Assembly: GCF_016785085.1 (NCBI RefSeq)
Contig: NZ_JAENHO010000024.1
Location: 1 to 64,000 of the forward strand
Direction: 5' to 3'
From: Paractinoplanes lichenicola
GTDB lineage: Bacteria > Actinomycetota > Actinomycetes > Mycobacteriales > Micromonosporaceae
DNA length: 64,000 nt
The notes below the pieces were generated by a model. It had not been told where the DNA came from and searched no databases. It saw only the letters and a program-made list of their open reading frames with translations. Of the stretch, positions 24,282 through 32,314 are shown piece after piece; position 1 is the first letter of the stretch, and each line of letters opens with the position of its first letter. Position numbers and translations under genes: made by a program.

Positions 24282-25895
24282 GTGCGCGCCGGGGTCGGGC
24301 GACTTAGATTCGAGGGCGTGCCAATTCCGGACTGGTTTCTCAGTGCAGAGGAGCGCGGCAACCCGGACTCCTCCATACCCAGATGGTGCGCCGGAAACGC
24401 CGCCGAACCGCTTATTCACGGCAAAACATATTTTGACCGTCTGGTTACGGAGGTGGAAAGACTCCGCGAGGGTGACCACCTGTTCTTCACCGACTGGCGG
24501 GGCGACCCGGACGAGAAGCTGCGCGACGACGGACCGACGATCGCCGAGCTGTTCAGTGCGGCGGCCCGGCGCGGGGTGGTCGTCAAGGGCCTGCTCTGGC
24601 GCTCCCACCTCGACAAACTCGCCTACAGCGAGGAGGAGAACCGCAACCTCAGCGAGGCGATCCGCGAGGCCGGCGGCGAGGTCCTGCTCGATCAGCGCGT
24701 ACGCCGTGGCGGCTCGCACCACCAGAAGCTCGTCGTGCTGCGCCACCCGGGCCGCCCCGAGCTCGACGTGGCGTTCGCGGGCGGCATCGACCTGTGTCAC
24801 AGCCGCCGCGACGACGAGCGGCATCTCGGTGATCCGCAGGCGGTGGCCATGGCCAAGGCGTACGGGCCGAATCCGCCCTGGCACGACGTGCAGCTCGCCC
24901 TGCGCGGGCCGGTCGTCGGGGTGCTCGACCTGACGTTCCGCGAGCGGTGGAACGAGCCCGACGACCTCGACCAGCACGGCCCGATCTCGACGATCACCGA
25001 CAAGCTGCAGCACGCCGACATGAGCGCCGACAAGCTGCCGCCGCAGCCGCCCGACCCGCCCGAATGCGGGCCGCTGACGATCCAGACGTTGCGGACCTAT
25101 CCGGCGATGCGCCCGAAGTACGACTTCGCGCCGAACGGGGAGCAGAGCATCGCCCGCGGCTACACCAAGGCGATCAAGCGGGCCCGGCGGCTCATCTATC
25201 TCGAGGACCAATATCTGTGGTCGACCGAGGTGGCGCAGCTGTTCGCCGACGCGTTGCGGGCCAACCCCGAGCTGCATCTGGTCGCGGTCGTGCCGCGGCA
25301 TCCCGACGTGGACGGTGCGTTCGCGCTGCCGCCCAACCAGATCGGCCGCGAGAAGGCGATCCAGCTGTGCTCGATGGCCGCGCCCGACCGCGTGCACGTC
25401 TTCGACCTCGAGAACGAGGCCGGCACGCCGATCTACGTGCACGCCAAGGTCTGCGTGATCGACGACGTGTGGTGCAGCGTGGGCAGCGACAACTTCAACC
25501 GCCGGTCCTGGACGCACGACAGCGAGCTGTCCAACGCGATCCTCGACGACACGCGCGACGAGCGGCAGCCCGTCGACCCGGCGGGGCTGGGCGACGAGGC
25601 GCGGCGGTTCCCGCGGGAGCTGCGCCTGGCCCTGGCCGGCGAACACCTGTGCCGCACCGACGACGCCGACCTGATCGACCCGGCCGACTTCGTCCGCGAG
25701 ATGACCGGGGCGGCCGACGCGCTGAAGAAGTGGGCCGACGGCGGCCGTACGGGGTTGCGACCGCCGGGCCGCCTGATGCCGCACTCGACCGAGCGGCTCT
25801 CGCGGTTCCAGCGCTGGTGGGCGTCCCCGGTCTACCGGCTGGCGTACGACCCGGACGGGCGGCGCTGGCGGGACAGGCTGGCTAACCGATGGTGA
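24282..25895 (+). CDS. Phospholipase D-family protein with two HKD motifs
   Basis: 537 residues with two PLD catalytic motifs: GGSHHQKLVVL followed by AFAGGIDLCHSRRDD, and YVHAKVCVIDDVWCSVGSDN followed by FNRRSWTHDSEL. These His/Lys pairs form one active site that hydrolyses or transfers phosphodiester groups of phospholipids, as in cardiolipin synthases and PLDs. No signal peptide or clear membrane segment is present. The GTG at 24282 has GGAGG 8 nt upstream; an alternative GTG at 24318 has only GAGGG immediately before it. It overlaps the convergent DUF6817 gene by 14 bases. Confidence 0.9.
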   Translation: MRAGVGRLRFEGVPIPDWFLSAEERGNPDSSIPRWCAGNAAEPLIHGKTYFDRLVTEVERLREGDHLFFTDWRGDPDEKLRDDGPTIAELFSAAARRGVVVKGLLWRSHLDKLAYSEEENRNLSEAIREAGGEVLLDQRVRRGGSHHQKLVVLRHPGRPELDVAFAGGIDLCHSRRDDERHLGDPQAVAMAKAYGPNPPWHDVQLALRGPVVGVLDLTFRERWNEPDDLDQHGPISTITDKLQHADMSADKLPPQPPDPPECGPLTIQTLRTYPAMRPKYDFAPNGEQSIARGYTKAIKRARRLIYLEDQYLWSTEVAQLFADALRANPELHLVAVVPRHPDVDGAFALPPNQIGREKAIQLCSMAAPDRVHVFDLENEAGTPIYVHAKVCVIDDVWCSVGSDNFNRRSWTHDSELSNAILDDTRDERQPVDPAGLGDEARRFPRELRLALAGEHLCRTDDADLIDPADFVREMTGAADALKKWADGGRTGLRPPGRLMPHSTERLSRFQRWWASPVYRLAYDPDGRRWRDRLANRW

Positions 25896-26418
25896 GGACC
25901 CGCTGGCAATCCTCCATCACGGACGGTGAGGCCAGGCGGGCCCACGTCGGGAACACCGACCGGAAGTAGTCGCCCGCCTTGGCCGCGATCTCGGCCGAGC
26001 GTTCGAAGACGTCGAGCTCGTTGACGATGCTCAGGTCGGCGAAGGCCCGCACCTGGGCCGGCGTCGGCGACTCGGCGTGACCGGTGAAGCGGCTCCACAC
26101 GGTCTGGGTCTCGGGCAGCGCCCGCCACGTGCGGTCACGATCGCAGCCGCCGTACCGATAGACCAGCGCCTCCGCCTCCGGCCCGATGATCTCGCGGAGG
26201 CGCCGGCGCTCGGTCACCTCGAGCAGCGCCACGGGAAAACCGTCGGTCCCGTACGCCGCGTGGGTGAGCCCGGCGAGCCGCTCGTCCTCGCTCAGCTCGT
26301 GCGTGGCCAGGCGGGCGTGCACGCGGTCGAGATGCTCGTAGAGCGAGCCGCCGGCGTGCGGGATCGACTCGGCGCCCCTGTCCCGCAGCCACGCGCGGGC
26401 ATCGTCGGCACGGCTCAT
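25882..26418 (-). CDS. DUF6817-type protein
   Basis: 178 residues, HD-like in character: HAGGSLYEHLDRVHARLATH, LAGLTHAAYGTDGF, EALVYRYGGCDRDRTW and IVNELDVFERS. The conserved His residues (HxxH, THAAYG) look like metal ligands of an HD-type hydrolase, but activity is unproven. Its ATG at 26418 is next to the stop of the isoaspartyl methyltransferase-like gene, so the two form an operon. Confidence 0.7.
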   Translation of the reverse strand: MSRADDARAWLRDRGAESIPHAGGSLYEHLDRVHARLATHELSEDERLAGLTHAAYGTDGFPVALLEVTERRRLREIIGPEAEALVYRYGGCDRDRTWRALPETQTVWSRFTGHAESPTPAQVRAFADLSIVNELDVFERSAEIAAKAGDYFRSVFPTWARLASPSVMEDCQRVLTIG

Positions 26419-26419
26419 G

Positions 26420-27478
26420 TCACAGCTCCCAGGTGTGCGGCAGCAGGATCGGGGAGTCGGGGTCGCCGCCGGGGGCCAGGCCGATCCGCCACGCGCCCAT
26501 CGGCGGCCGGCCCAGCTCCAGCCAGCGGTCGACGATGGCGGCGGCTTCCTCGCCCCGGCTGCCGCTCGCGGTGATGCTCCCGTCGGGGAACACGATCGCG
26601 CCGCCCTCGCGGTCCTCGTCCAGCAGCGCCAGGCAGCTCTGCTCACGACCGGGCACGGCGGCCAGCGTGGCCCGGCGGTTCCAGACACCGGCCGCGTACC
26701 AGAGGTCCCGATAGGCGAGCGGCTCCAGCGGGGGATCGAAACGGCTTTCCCCGTACGGGTGGAGGTTCTTGAGCGCGCCCGGCGGCGCGGGTGTGGGGAA
26801 CGGATGCGCGGCCGTGAGCGGACCCGCGGCGATCATGAAGCCGGCCGGGGTGACGACGCGTGCCGCGTAACCGGGGCTGATCTTGAGTACGGGATGGGTG
26901 CCGGCGTGCTCGACCGGGGCCACGATCGGGGTCTGCCAGCGCGGCGAGACACCGGCCACCCCGACGGTGACGATCACGCGGTCGACCTGCTCGTCGGGCC
27001 GGCCCGCATAACCGTCGCCGAGCTCGACCCGTACGCCGGTGACCCCGGCCCGGGCCACGGCGGCGCGGGCCCGCTCGACCACGTCCTCCTGCACGTCGAT
27101 GCTGATCACCCGCGCGCCCATCGTGGCCAGCAGCGCCGCGTTGTAGCCGGTGCCGGCCCCGATCTCGAGCACGGTCATGCCGGGCCGCACGTCCAGCGTC
27201 TCGATCATCAAAGCCATCAGCGACGGCTGGCTCGACGAGCTGACCGGCGTGCGGCCGTCGACCTTGGTCACCAGCACGTCGTCGCTGTAGACGATCTCGA
27301 GGAAGTCGGGGTCGGCCGGCTTGGCCCACGTGCCGTCGCGCCGCTGGAACCCGTCGGGCACGAACACCTCACGCGGCACCTGGGCGAAGGCGGCGGCCAG
27401 CGACGGCGAGAGGATGATGCCCCCCCTGCCGGATCCGATCGACGAACCCCTTTCGCGGCCCAGCCATCCCCACACCAT
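26420..27478 (-). CDS. Protein-L-isoaspartate O-methyltransferase-like protein
   Basis: 352 residues. The N-terminal half is a class I methyltransferase of the PCMT type: VPREVFVPDGFQRRDG, the substrate loop SSSSQPSLMALMIETLD, and SAM motif I VLEIGAGTGYNAALLATMGA with ISIDVQEDVVERAR. It would repair isoaspartyl residues. The extra C-terminal 150 residues (PGREQSCLALLDEDREG onward) are typical of the actinomycete long form; related proteins also modify lanthipeptides, but no such precursor is seen nearby. The ATG at 27478 lies 67 bp from the divergent lipoprotein gene. Confidence 0.82.
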   Translation of the reverse strand: MVWGWLGRERGSSIGSGRGGIILSPSLAAAFAQVPREVFVPDGFQRRDGTWAKPADPDFLEIVYSDDVLVTKVDGRTPVSSSSQPSLMALMIETLDVRPGMTVLEIGAGTGYNAALLATMGARVISIDVQEDVVERARAAVARAGVTGVRVELGDGYAGRPDEQVDRVIVTVGVAGVSPRWQTPIVAPVEHAGTHPVLKISPGYAARVVTPAGFMIAAGPLTAAHPFPTPAPPGALKNLHPYGESRFDPPLEPLAYRDLWYAAGVWNRRATLAAVPGREQSCLALLDEDREGGAIVFPDGSITASGSRGEEAAAIVDRWLELGRPPMGAWRIGLAPGGDPDSPILLPHTWEL

Positions 27479-27544
27479 ACGGGGGCAACCGTCCGGCAAC
27501 CGGTCTGCTCTCAGGGTCGTCCGGCCCGCACCGATCGGAACTTC

Positions 27545-28126
27545 GTGCGCCTCACCGTCCTGCTCGCCGTCGCCGTCGCCACCCTGGGCGGCTGCGCGGG
27601 CACCGGCGCCTCGACCCGGCCCCGGCCCGCGATCAGCTCGCCCGCCCCGGCGCCCGCACCCGTCGTCGAGAACACCGGTTCGGCCTGGCCCACGATCGTC
27701 ACTTCCCTGATCTCGTACGGGCAATGGCTGCTGGCCGACCCCGACCCGGCGCTCGCCGCCGTGATCGCCGCCCCCGGCTGCGCGAGCCACGACGACTTCA
27801 CCGACGAGCTGGACTCCCTGGTCGCGACGGACGCCATGGTCCGCACCAGCCCCGCCGTGGTGACCTCGGTCAGCGGCCCGGCGACGCCCACGCGCGACCG
27901 GGTCGTCGTCGAGGCCACCGTGTCCCGAGCCGCCGAACCCGTAGTGGTCAAAGGCAACACCAGCCTCAGCCCGTCCGCCAAGACGATCTGGCTCGAGGAC
28001 CGCGCCGAACTCCCCGCCACGACCCTGACGGTGACGTTGGTCCGCGAGGACGACAAGTGGCGCTTCTGCAAACTGGTCGACAAAACCGGCGACCCGGACG
28101 GCGAGGCCCTCACCCGAGTGCTCTGA
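27545..28126 (+). CDS. Putative lipoprotein
   Basis: 193 residues with an N-terminal hydrophobic segment and the lipobox LGGC (VLLAVAVATLGGC), then a Pro/Ala/Ser-rich stretch. The rest (AWPTIVTSLISYGQWLLADP onward) alternates helix and beta and ends in LVREDDKWRFCKLVDKTGDP, similar to NTF2-like extracytoplasmic domains. It is expected to be anchored to the outer face of the membrane. Function unknown. Confidence 0.7.
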   Translation: MRLTVLLAVAVATLGGCAGTGASTRPRPAISSPAPAPAPVVENTGSAWPTIVTSLISYGQWLLADPDPALAAVIAAPGCASHDDFTDELDSLVATDAMVRTSPAVVTSVSGPATPTRDRVVVEATVSRAAEPVVVKGNTSLSPSAKTIWLEDRAELPATTLTVTLVREDDKWRFCKLVDKTGDPDGEALTRVL

Positions 28127-28132
28127 ACCCGC

Positions 28133-28393
28133 TCAGACCACGTGGCGGCGCGCCCTCTCGCGGGCCCGGATCGCGGCGCTCATCTGCGACTCCTCGATCC
28201 AGGCCCCGCTCACGACGGCCTCTTCGGCCACGTATTCGATGGTCGAATACCCCTTCTCGTCACCCACGCGCAGCTCGGGATTGCGGGGCGCCCCGGCGTA
28301 GGGCCCGGTGTCCGCGTACGAGACTGCCCCCGCCACCCCACCGAGCAGCCGGAACCGCCGGCGCAACCAGCCCATGAAGCCACTGCCCGGCAT
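28133..28393 (-). CDS. Small protein of unknown function
   Basis: 86 residues: MPGSGFMGWLRRRFRLLGGV, then PYAGAPRNPELRVGDEKGYS and a charged C-terminus with IEESQMSAAIRARERARRHV. No membrane helix strong enough to call. Starts 3 bp after the TetR gene's stop, so probably cotranscribed with the repressor. Confidence 0.5.
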   Translation of the reverse strand: MPGSGFMGWLRRRFRLLGGVAGAVSYADTGPYAGAPRNPELRVGDEKGYSTIEYVAEEAVVSGAWIEESQMSAAIRARERARRHVV

Positions 28394-28395
28394 CG

Positions 28396-29016
28396 TCACC
28401 CTCCTCGTGTCGCGGGCTGTCCCAGCAAGGCACCGAGAATGCCGGTAGCGATGCCCGTCACGTCGGTGCGACCATCCGCCGCGTGCCGCAGGACCAGGCC
28501 GGCCCCGAGCGCGCCCCAAGCGGTGACAAGCTGCGGGACAGGAACCGCCGGGCGCAGCCCGAGGCGCTCACAGGCCTCGGTGAGCAGCCCGGCCAGCTCC
28601 CGATCGAGCGCGGCCTGCGCCGTCGCCAGCCGCCCGGCATGCTCGGGCCGCCCGGCCAGCGCGGCTGCGGCCTCGGCGGAGACGAGAGCCCACCGCGCCG
28701 CGTCGGGATCCTCCAGCGCCCGCCCGGGATTGAGGGCGGCCACGAGTTCCTCGCGATCCCGGGCGCCACCGACGGCCTCCGTCAGCGCTCCGGTCACAGC
28801 CGCACTGCTCGCGTCGACGAGGGCGTGCCACAGCCCTTCCTTGCCGCCGAAGTGCTTGTAGACCGCGCCCCGGGTGTAGCCCGCCTCGGCGGCCAGGTCG
28901 TCGACGGTCGCCTCCAGGAAGCCTCGCCTCAGAAACACCTCACGGCCGGCCGCCAGGAGCCGCTGGTGCGTCTGCTCCTGCCCCTGCGCCCGAGTCCTTC
29001 GAGCTTCTCGTGTCAC
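28396..29016 (-). CDS. TetR-family transcriptional regulator
   Basis: 206 residues. The N-terminal DNA-binding domain is QRLLAAGREVFLRRGFLEAT and DDLAAEAGYTRGAVYKHFGG with the usual KEGLWHALVD end. The C-terminal ligand domain is Ala/Leu-rich with no recognisable ligand class. GTG 29016 (VTREARRTRAQG) is favoured over GTG 29037, with AGGGG about 8 nt upstream. Candidate direct-repeat operators lie just upstream. The only gene clearly in its transcript is the small one after it. Confidence 0.88.
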   Translation of the reverse strand: MTREARRTRAQGQEQTHQRLLAAGREVFLRRGFLEATVDDLAAEAGYTRGAVYKHFGGKEGLWHALVDASSAAVTGALTEAVGGARDREELVAALNPGRALEDPDAARWALVSAEAAAALAGRPEHAGRLATAQAALDRELAGLLTEACERLGLRPAVPVPQLVTAWGALGAGLVLRHAADGRTDVTGIATGILGALLGQPATRGG

Positions 29017-29031
29017 ATCCGTGCCCCTAAG

Positions 29032-29059
29032 AAACACTCTGTATCCAGAAACGCTATGT
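29032..29059. promoter_or_regulatory. Direct repeat upstream of the TetR gene
   Basis: AAACACTCTGT (29032-29042) and AAACGCTATGT (29049-29059) match at 9 of 11 positions and lie 17 bp apart in the TetR promoter region. A tandem operator for autoregulation is possible. Confidence 0.35.
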
Positions 29060-29230
29060 TACCGAAAGGGGCGGCGCAAGCGGTGTGGGTTGAGCTGGAC
29101 CACCGGTTCGGTGCCGTGCGGGCGCTACGGCCCGGTGTCGCACCCGGGTCGCCGAGACTCCCGGTTCTGTCCTAGTGCTTTTGTCCGAGTCGACGTGGCG
29201 TACGGGATGGGTGTGCTCTTGAGACGACGA

Positions 29231-29265
29231 CAGCCCGCCCCCCGAGATGATCGTGGGGCGGGCTG
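29231..29265 (-). terminator. Hairpin terminator after the pirin gene
   Basis: A perfect 11-bp stem, 29231-29241 (CAGCCCGCCCC) with 29255-29265, and a 13-nt loop, 15 bp beyond the end of the minus-strand pirin gene. No long T run follows. Confidence 0.7.
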
Positions 29266-29279
29266 CGGGATGAACGGGG

Positions 29280-30251
29280 TCAGTCTGTGTGGGGCATGCG
29301 CTCGGCGGGGATGACGCCGAGGCGGCCCTTTTGGAAGTCCTCGAAGGCCTGCTTGAGCTCGGCCTGCGTGTTCATGACGAACGGGCCGTAGTGGGCCACC
29401 GGCTCGCGGATCGGGCGGCCGCCCATGATGAACAGCTCCATGGCCGGGATGTTCGAGTCCTGCGTGGCGTCGGCGGTGACCCGGATGGCGTCGCCCTTGC
29501 CGTGGGACGCCAGCTGGCCGATCTGGATGGGGCGGGCCTCGGTGCCGACCGTGCCCCGGCCGGCCAGCACGTAGACCAGCGCGTTGTAGTCGGGCTGCCA
29601 GGGCAGGTCGAGCCGCGCGCCGGGCTGGAGGGTGACGTGGGCCAGGTTGATCGGGGTGAACGTGGAGCCAGGACCGGCGTGACCGCCGACCTCGCCCGCG
29701 ATCACCCGGATCAGGCTGCCGCCGTCGGGGGTGGTCAGCAGGCCGGCCTCGCGACCGCGGATGTCCTGATACTTCGGGGTGATCATCTTGGCCGCGCGGG
29801 GCAGGTTGACCCAGAGCTGCAGGCCGTGGAACAGGCCGCCGCTGGTCACCAGGTGTTCCGGCGGGGCCTCGATGTGCAGGATGCCCTGGCCGGCGGTCAT
29901 CCACTGGGTGTCACCGTTGGCGATCGTGCCGCCGCTGCCCAGCGAGTCCTGGTGGTCCATGATCCCGTCGATCATGTAGGTCACCGTCTCGAAGCCGCGG
30001 TGCGGGTGCCACGGGGTGCCCTTCGGCTCGCCCGGCGCGTAGTCGACCTCGCCCATCTGGTCGAGGTGGATGAACGGGTCGAGCTCGTTGAGCGGGACCC
30101 CGGCGAACGCCCGCCGTACGGGGAAGCCTTCACCCTCGTAACCGCTGGGGGCGGTGGTCAGTCGGCGGACGGGACGGAAGCTCGTGGCGGCGGGGTCGAG
30201 CTGAGGCAGGCGCGGCAGGACGAGAACGTCGTCGACGGTGATGGCGGGCAT
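29280..30251 (-). CDS. Pirin-family protein
   Basis: 323-residue bicupin. Metal ligands sit in WHPHRGFETVTYMIDG (two His) and GQGILHIEAPPE (His and Glu), with MDHQDSLGSGGTIANGD between. Bacterial pirins may act as quercetinases or bind metabolic enzymes; which applies here is unknown. The C-terminal cupin contains YNALVYVLAGRGTVG. The promoter carries an operator copied at the MarR gene, pointing to repression by that regulator and to a stress response. GGAAGG precedes the ATG. Confidence 0.93.
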   Translation of the reverse strand: MPAITVDDVLVLPRLPQLDPAATSFRPVRRLTTAPSGYEGEGFPVRRAFAGVPLNELDPFIHLDQMGEVDYAPGEPKGTPWHPHRGFETVTYMIDGIMDHQDSLGSGGTIANGDTQWMTAGQGILHIEAPPEHLVTSGGLFHGLQLWVNLPRAAKMITPKYQDIRGREAGLLTTPDGGSLIRVIAGEVGGHAGPGSTFTPINLAHVTLQPGARLDLPWQPDYNALVYVLAGRGTVGTEARPIQIGQLASHGKGDAIRVTADATQDSNIPAMELFIMGGRPIREPVAHYGPFVMNTQAELKQAFEDFQKGRLGVIPAERMPHTD

Positions 30252-30281
30252 GGCATGCCTTCCTGAGTGGTCGTGCCTCAG

Positions 30282-30305
30282 ATCGTAACTCTTTCAAACT
30301 TGAAA
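30282..30305 (-). promoter_or_regulatory. Pirin promoter with MarR-type operator
   Basis: On the minus strand, a TACGAT -10 hexamer (complement of 30282-30287) follows the palindrome TTTCAA-AC-TTGAAA (30292-30305; arms perfect). The stretch ATCGTAACTCTTTCAAA is identical to the one upstream of the MarR gene at 32206. Confidence 0.7.
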
Positions 30306-30365
30306 TACCACCGGATGGAAAGAGCCCGGCCTCACACTCGGAGACCGGGCCCAGGCCGTACGGGG

Positions 30366-30566
30366 TCAGAGGTCGAACTCGCCGTCCTTGACGCCGCCGA
30401 TGAACGCCTGCCACTCGGCGTGGGTGAAGATCAGCGTGCCGCCGTCGCGGTCCTTCGTGTCTCGGAGCGCGACGATGCCGTCGAGGTTCTCGGCCACCTC
30501 GACGCAGTTGCCGTTGGCGCCGCTGCGCGTGGACTTGTGCCAGCGTGCGCGGGTCAGATCGGTCAC
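30366..30566 (-). CDS. DUF397 protein
   Basis: 66 residues with the DUF397 signature: RWHKSTRSGANGNCVEVAEN, ALRDTKDRDGGTLIFTHAEW and a final FIGGVKDG. Starts at GTG 30566 with GGAG 7 nt upstream, 13 bp after the XRE/DUF5753 regulator, its usual partner. Such pairs control development or antibiotic production in actinomycetes, in several cases as regulator and antagonist. Confidence 0.92.
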   Translation of the reverse strand: MTDLTRARWHKSTRSGANGNCVEVAENLDGIVALRDTKDRDGGTLIFTHAEWQAFIGGVKDGEFDL

Positions 30567-30579
30567 TTGGCGCTCCTCT

Positions 30580-31419
30580 CTAGGCGGCATTCGCCGCATC
30601 CTTCATCAAGCTGAGGGTGTCGGCCGGGCTCAACGCCTGGGCCGCGAGTCGTTGGAAGCTGTTGCGATAGCGGGCGACCTCGGCGTCCTGCTCGAGGAAC
30701 AGGCCGCCGCCTGCGTTCTCCGTATAGACGATCGCCGGGTCGGGGTCGGTGAACTCCAGGATGAGGAAGCTGCCGGGCATCCCGAGGTGGGCGCCGGAGG
30801 AGTGCGGGACGATCTGCAGGGTGACGCCGGGCCGGCCGGCGGCGCTCGAAAGATGCCGGAGCTGATCCCGCATCACCGCGCTACCGCCGACGTTACGCCT
30901 GATGACACCCTCATCGAGGATCCCCCAAACGAGTGTTTTCGAATCCTGGCGCCGCATCCGCACCTCGACGCGTTCCTCGATCGCCTCGGGTTCGGCCTCG
31001 GGCATCAGGGCGCCGATGATCGTGCGGGCGTACTCGGGGGTCTGGAGCAGGCCGGGGACGAAGGCGAGCTCGAAGACCGATTCCCGCTCCGCTTCGGCCT
31101 CGAAACTGATCAAGGCCGCGTAGCTGTCGTCGAGCTGACCCTCGAAGCGCTGGAGCCAGCCGATCTCGTCGGACTGCTTGAGCACGGCCTCCATCTCGGC
31201 CCGCCTGACCTGGTCCGTCACGCCGTACAGGTCGAGCAGGGTGCGCAGGGTGCGGCGCTGCGGGCGGGTCTGGCCCTTCTCCAGCTTGAACAGCGCGCCC
31301 TCGGAGATGCCGGTGCGCTCGTTGACCTGATCGCGGGTGAGGCCGGCGCCGGTGCGGAGCGCGAGCAGGTCCGCGGCCAGGCGACGCCGCCGCACCGTGG
31401 GGGTCTTGCGCGTGGGCAT
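30580..31419 (-). CDS. XRE-family regulator with DUF5753
   Basis: 279 residues. The helix-turn-helix is LRTGAGLTRDQVNERTGISE followed by GALFKLEKGQTRPQ near residues 20-55; DUF5753 follows, with FVPGLLQTPEYARTIIGALM, RMRRQDSKTLVWGILDEGVI and GVTLQIVPHSSGAH. Operon with the DUF397 gene. A 13-bp palindrome 60 bp upstream is a candidate operator. A second gene of this class is at 46437. Confidence 0.93.
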   Translation of the reverse strand: MPTRKTPTVRRRRLAADLLALRTGAGLTRDQVNERTGISEGALFKLEKGQTRPQRRTLRTLLDLYGVTDQVRRAEMEAVLKQSDEIGWLQRFEGQLDDSYAALISFEAEAERESVFELAFVPGLLQTPEYARTIIGALMPEAEPEAIEERVEVRMRRQDSKTLVWGILDEGVIRRNVGGSAVMRDQLRHLSSAAGRPGVTLQIVPHSSGAHLGMPGSFLILEFTDPDPAIVYTENAGGGLFLEQDAEVARYRNSFQRLAAQALSPADTLSLMKDAANAA

Positions 31420-31478
31420 CGGCTCGGCTCCCTCTCGTCGACCGGGTCAGGGTGGCACTAAGACGGCTATCAAAAGTG

Positions 31479-31491
31479 CAAGTTGTACTTG
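31479..31491. promoter_or_regulatory. Palindrome between divergent XRE and small gene
   Basis: CAAGT-TGT-ACTTG is a perfect 5-bp-arm palindrome midway in the 125-bp AT-richer gap between 31419 and 31545. Its place suits a site controlling both directions. Confidence 0.4.
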
Positions 31492-31544
31492 TAGCATGCC
31501 CCTCAGTGCATGTCTGCCTACAATTAGTGATCTTGGAGCCGGGG

Positions 31545-31793
31545 ATGATGCCTCGCGCGGGTGAAGTAGTGAGCCTGACTCAGGCGGCGAGCGTGCAGTT
31601 CGCGGCCCCGGTGCTCTTCCGGGTGATTCGCGTCCACGATCGTCCCACGTACGAGGGATGGGTCTGGCTCGACGGCTACGAGCTGGACGGCGCGGGCGCG
31701 GCGGTCCAGCGGCGCTCGGTCTTCGTGCAGCTCTCGGGGCTGCGGCCGCGCGGTGGCGCTAAGCCTGTCGCACCTTCGCGAACACCCGTGTGA
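31545..31793 (+). CDS. Small conserved protein beside the XRE/DUF397 pair
   Basis: 82 residues starting MMPRAGEVVSLTQAASVQFA, mostly beta in pattern (PVLFRVIRVHDRPTYEGWVW, RSVFVQLSGLRP). The ATG at 31545 has GGAG upstream. It is divergent from the XRE gene and its last 35 bases overlap the end of the MarR gene. Function unknown. Confidence 0.55.
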   Translation: MMPRAGEVVSLTQAASVQFAAPVLFRVIRVHDRPTYEGWVWLDGYELDGAGAAVQRRSVFVQLSGLRPRGGAKPVAPSRTPV

Positions 31794-32199
31794 TCACGTC
31801 GAGCTCGGCCGGGTCGAGCCGGTCGATGAAGCTGTCGCGAACAGTGATCAGGTGCAGCGGGGCGGCCGTCTCGAGCGCCGTCATGCCCTCGTCGGTGAGC
31901 ACGGCCTCCTGACCGCGGCCGTCCTCGGGGCAGGGCTGCTTGCGCACCAGGCCGCGCTTGACCATCGAGCTGATCTGATAGGTGATGCGGCTGGGGGAGA
32001 AGACCAGCCGGCCGGCCAGCTCGCCCATGCGCAGCCGATGCTCGGGCGCCTCGGAGAGCACCACCAGCACGTGGTAATCATTCATGCTGAGGCCGGTCTG
32101 CGCGCGAAGCTCGTCCTCGAGGTGTGTGTGCAGGGCCCACGAGCTCTCGATGAAGGTGCGCCAGGCGGTTTGCTGGCTGTCGCTCAGGGGGTCGGCCAT
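31759..32199 (-). CDS. MarR-family transcriptional regulator
   Basis: 146 residues with the winged-helix core: LSMNDYHVLVVLSEAPEHRL, RMGELAGRLVFSPSRITYQI and GLVRKQPCPEDGRGQEAVLT with the wing. One Cys lies in the wing, so thiol-based sensing is conceivable. A promoter with TACGAT 6 nt before the ATG predicts a leaderless mRNA. Its operator is copied at the pirin promoter, implying autoregulation and control of pirin. Confidence 0.93.
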   Translation of the reverse strand: MADPLSDSQQTAWRTFIESSWALHTHLEDELRAQTGLSMNDYHVLVVLSEAPEHRLRMGELAGRLVFSPSRITYQISSMVKRGLVRKQPCPEDGRGQEAVLTDEGMTALETAAPLHLITVRDSFIDRLDPAELDVITRVFAKVRQA

Positions 32200-32205
32200 C
32201 CGGGA

Positions 32206-32229
32206 ATCGTAACTCTTTCAAATCTGAAA
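32206..32229 (-). promoter_or_regulatory. MarR autoregulatory promoter-operator
   Basis: On the minus strand, TTGGTG (-35-like), 18 bp containing the palindrome TTTCAGATTTGAAA, TACGAT (-10), 6 nt, then the ATG at 32199. The operator sits between the hexamers. The start of transcription is predicted at or next to the ATG, giving a leaderless transcript. Confidence 0.65.
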
Positions 32230-32314
32230 CACCAAGTGGCCCGGCTCACGAAACTTTCTCGCAACATCGCCTATCATCGGGCCCTGGGTTCGGCCGGGCC
32301 TGTGGGGGCAGCGG

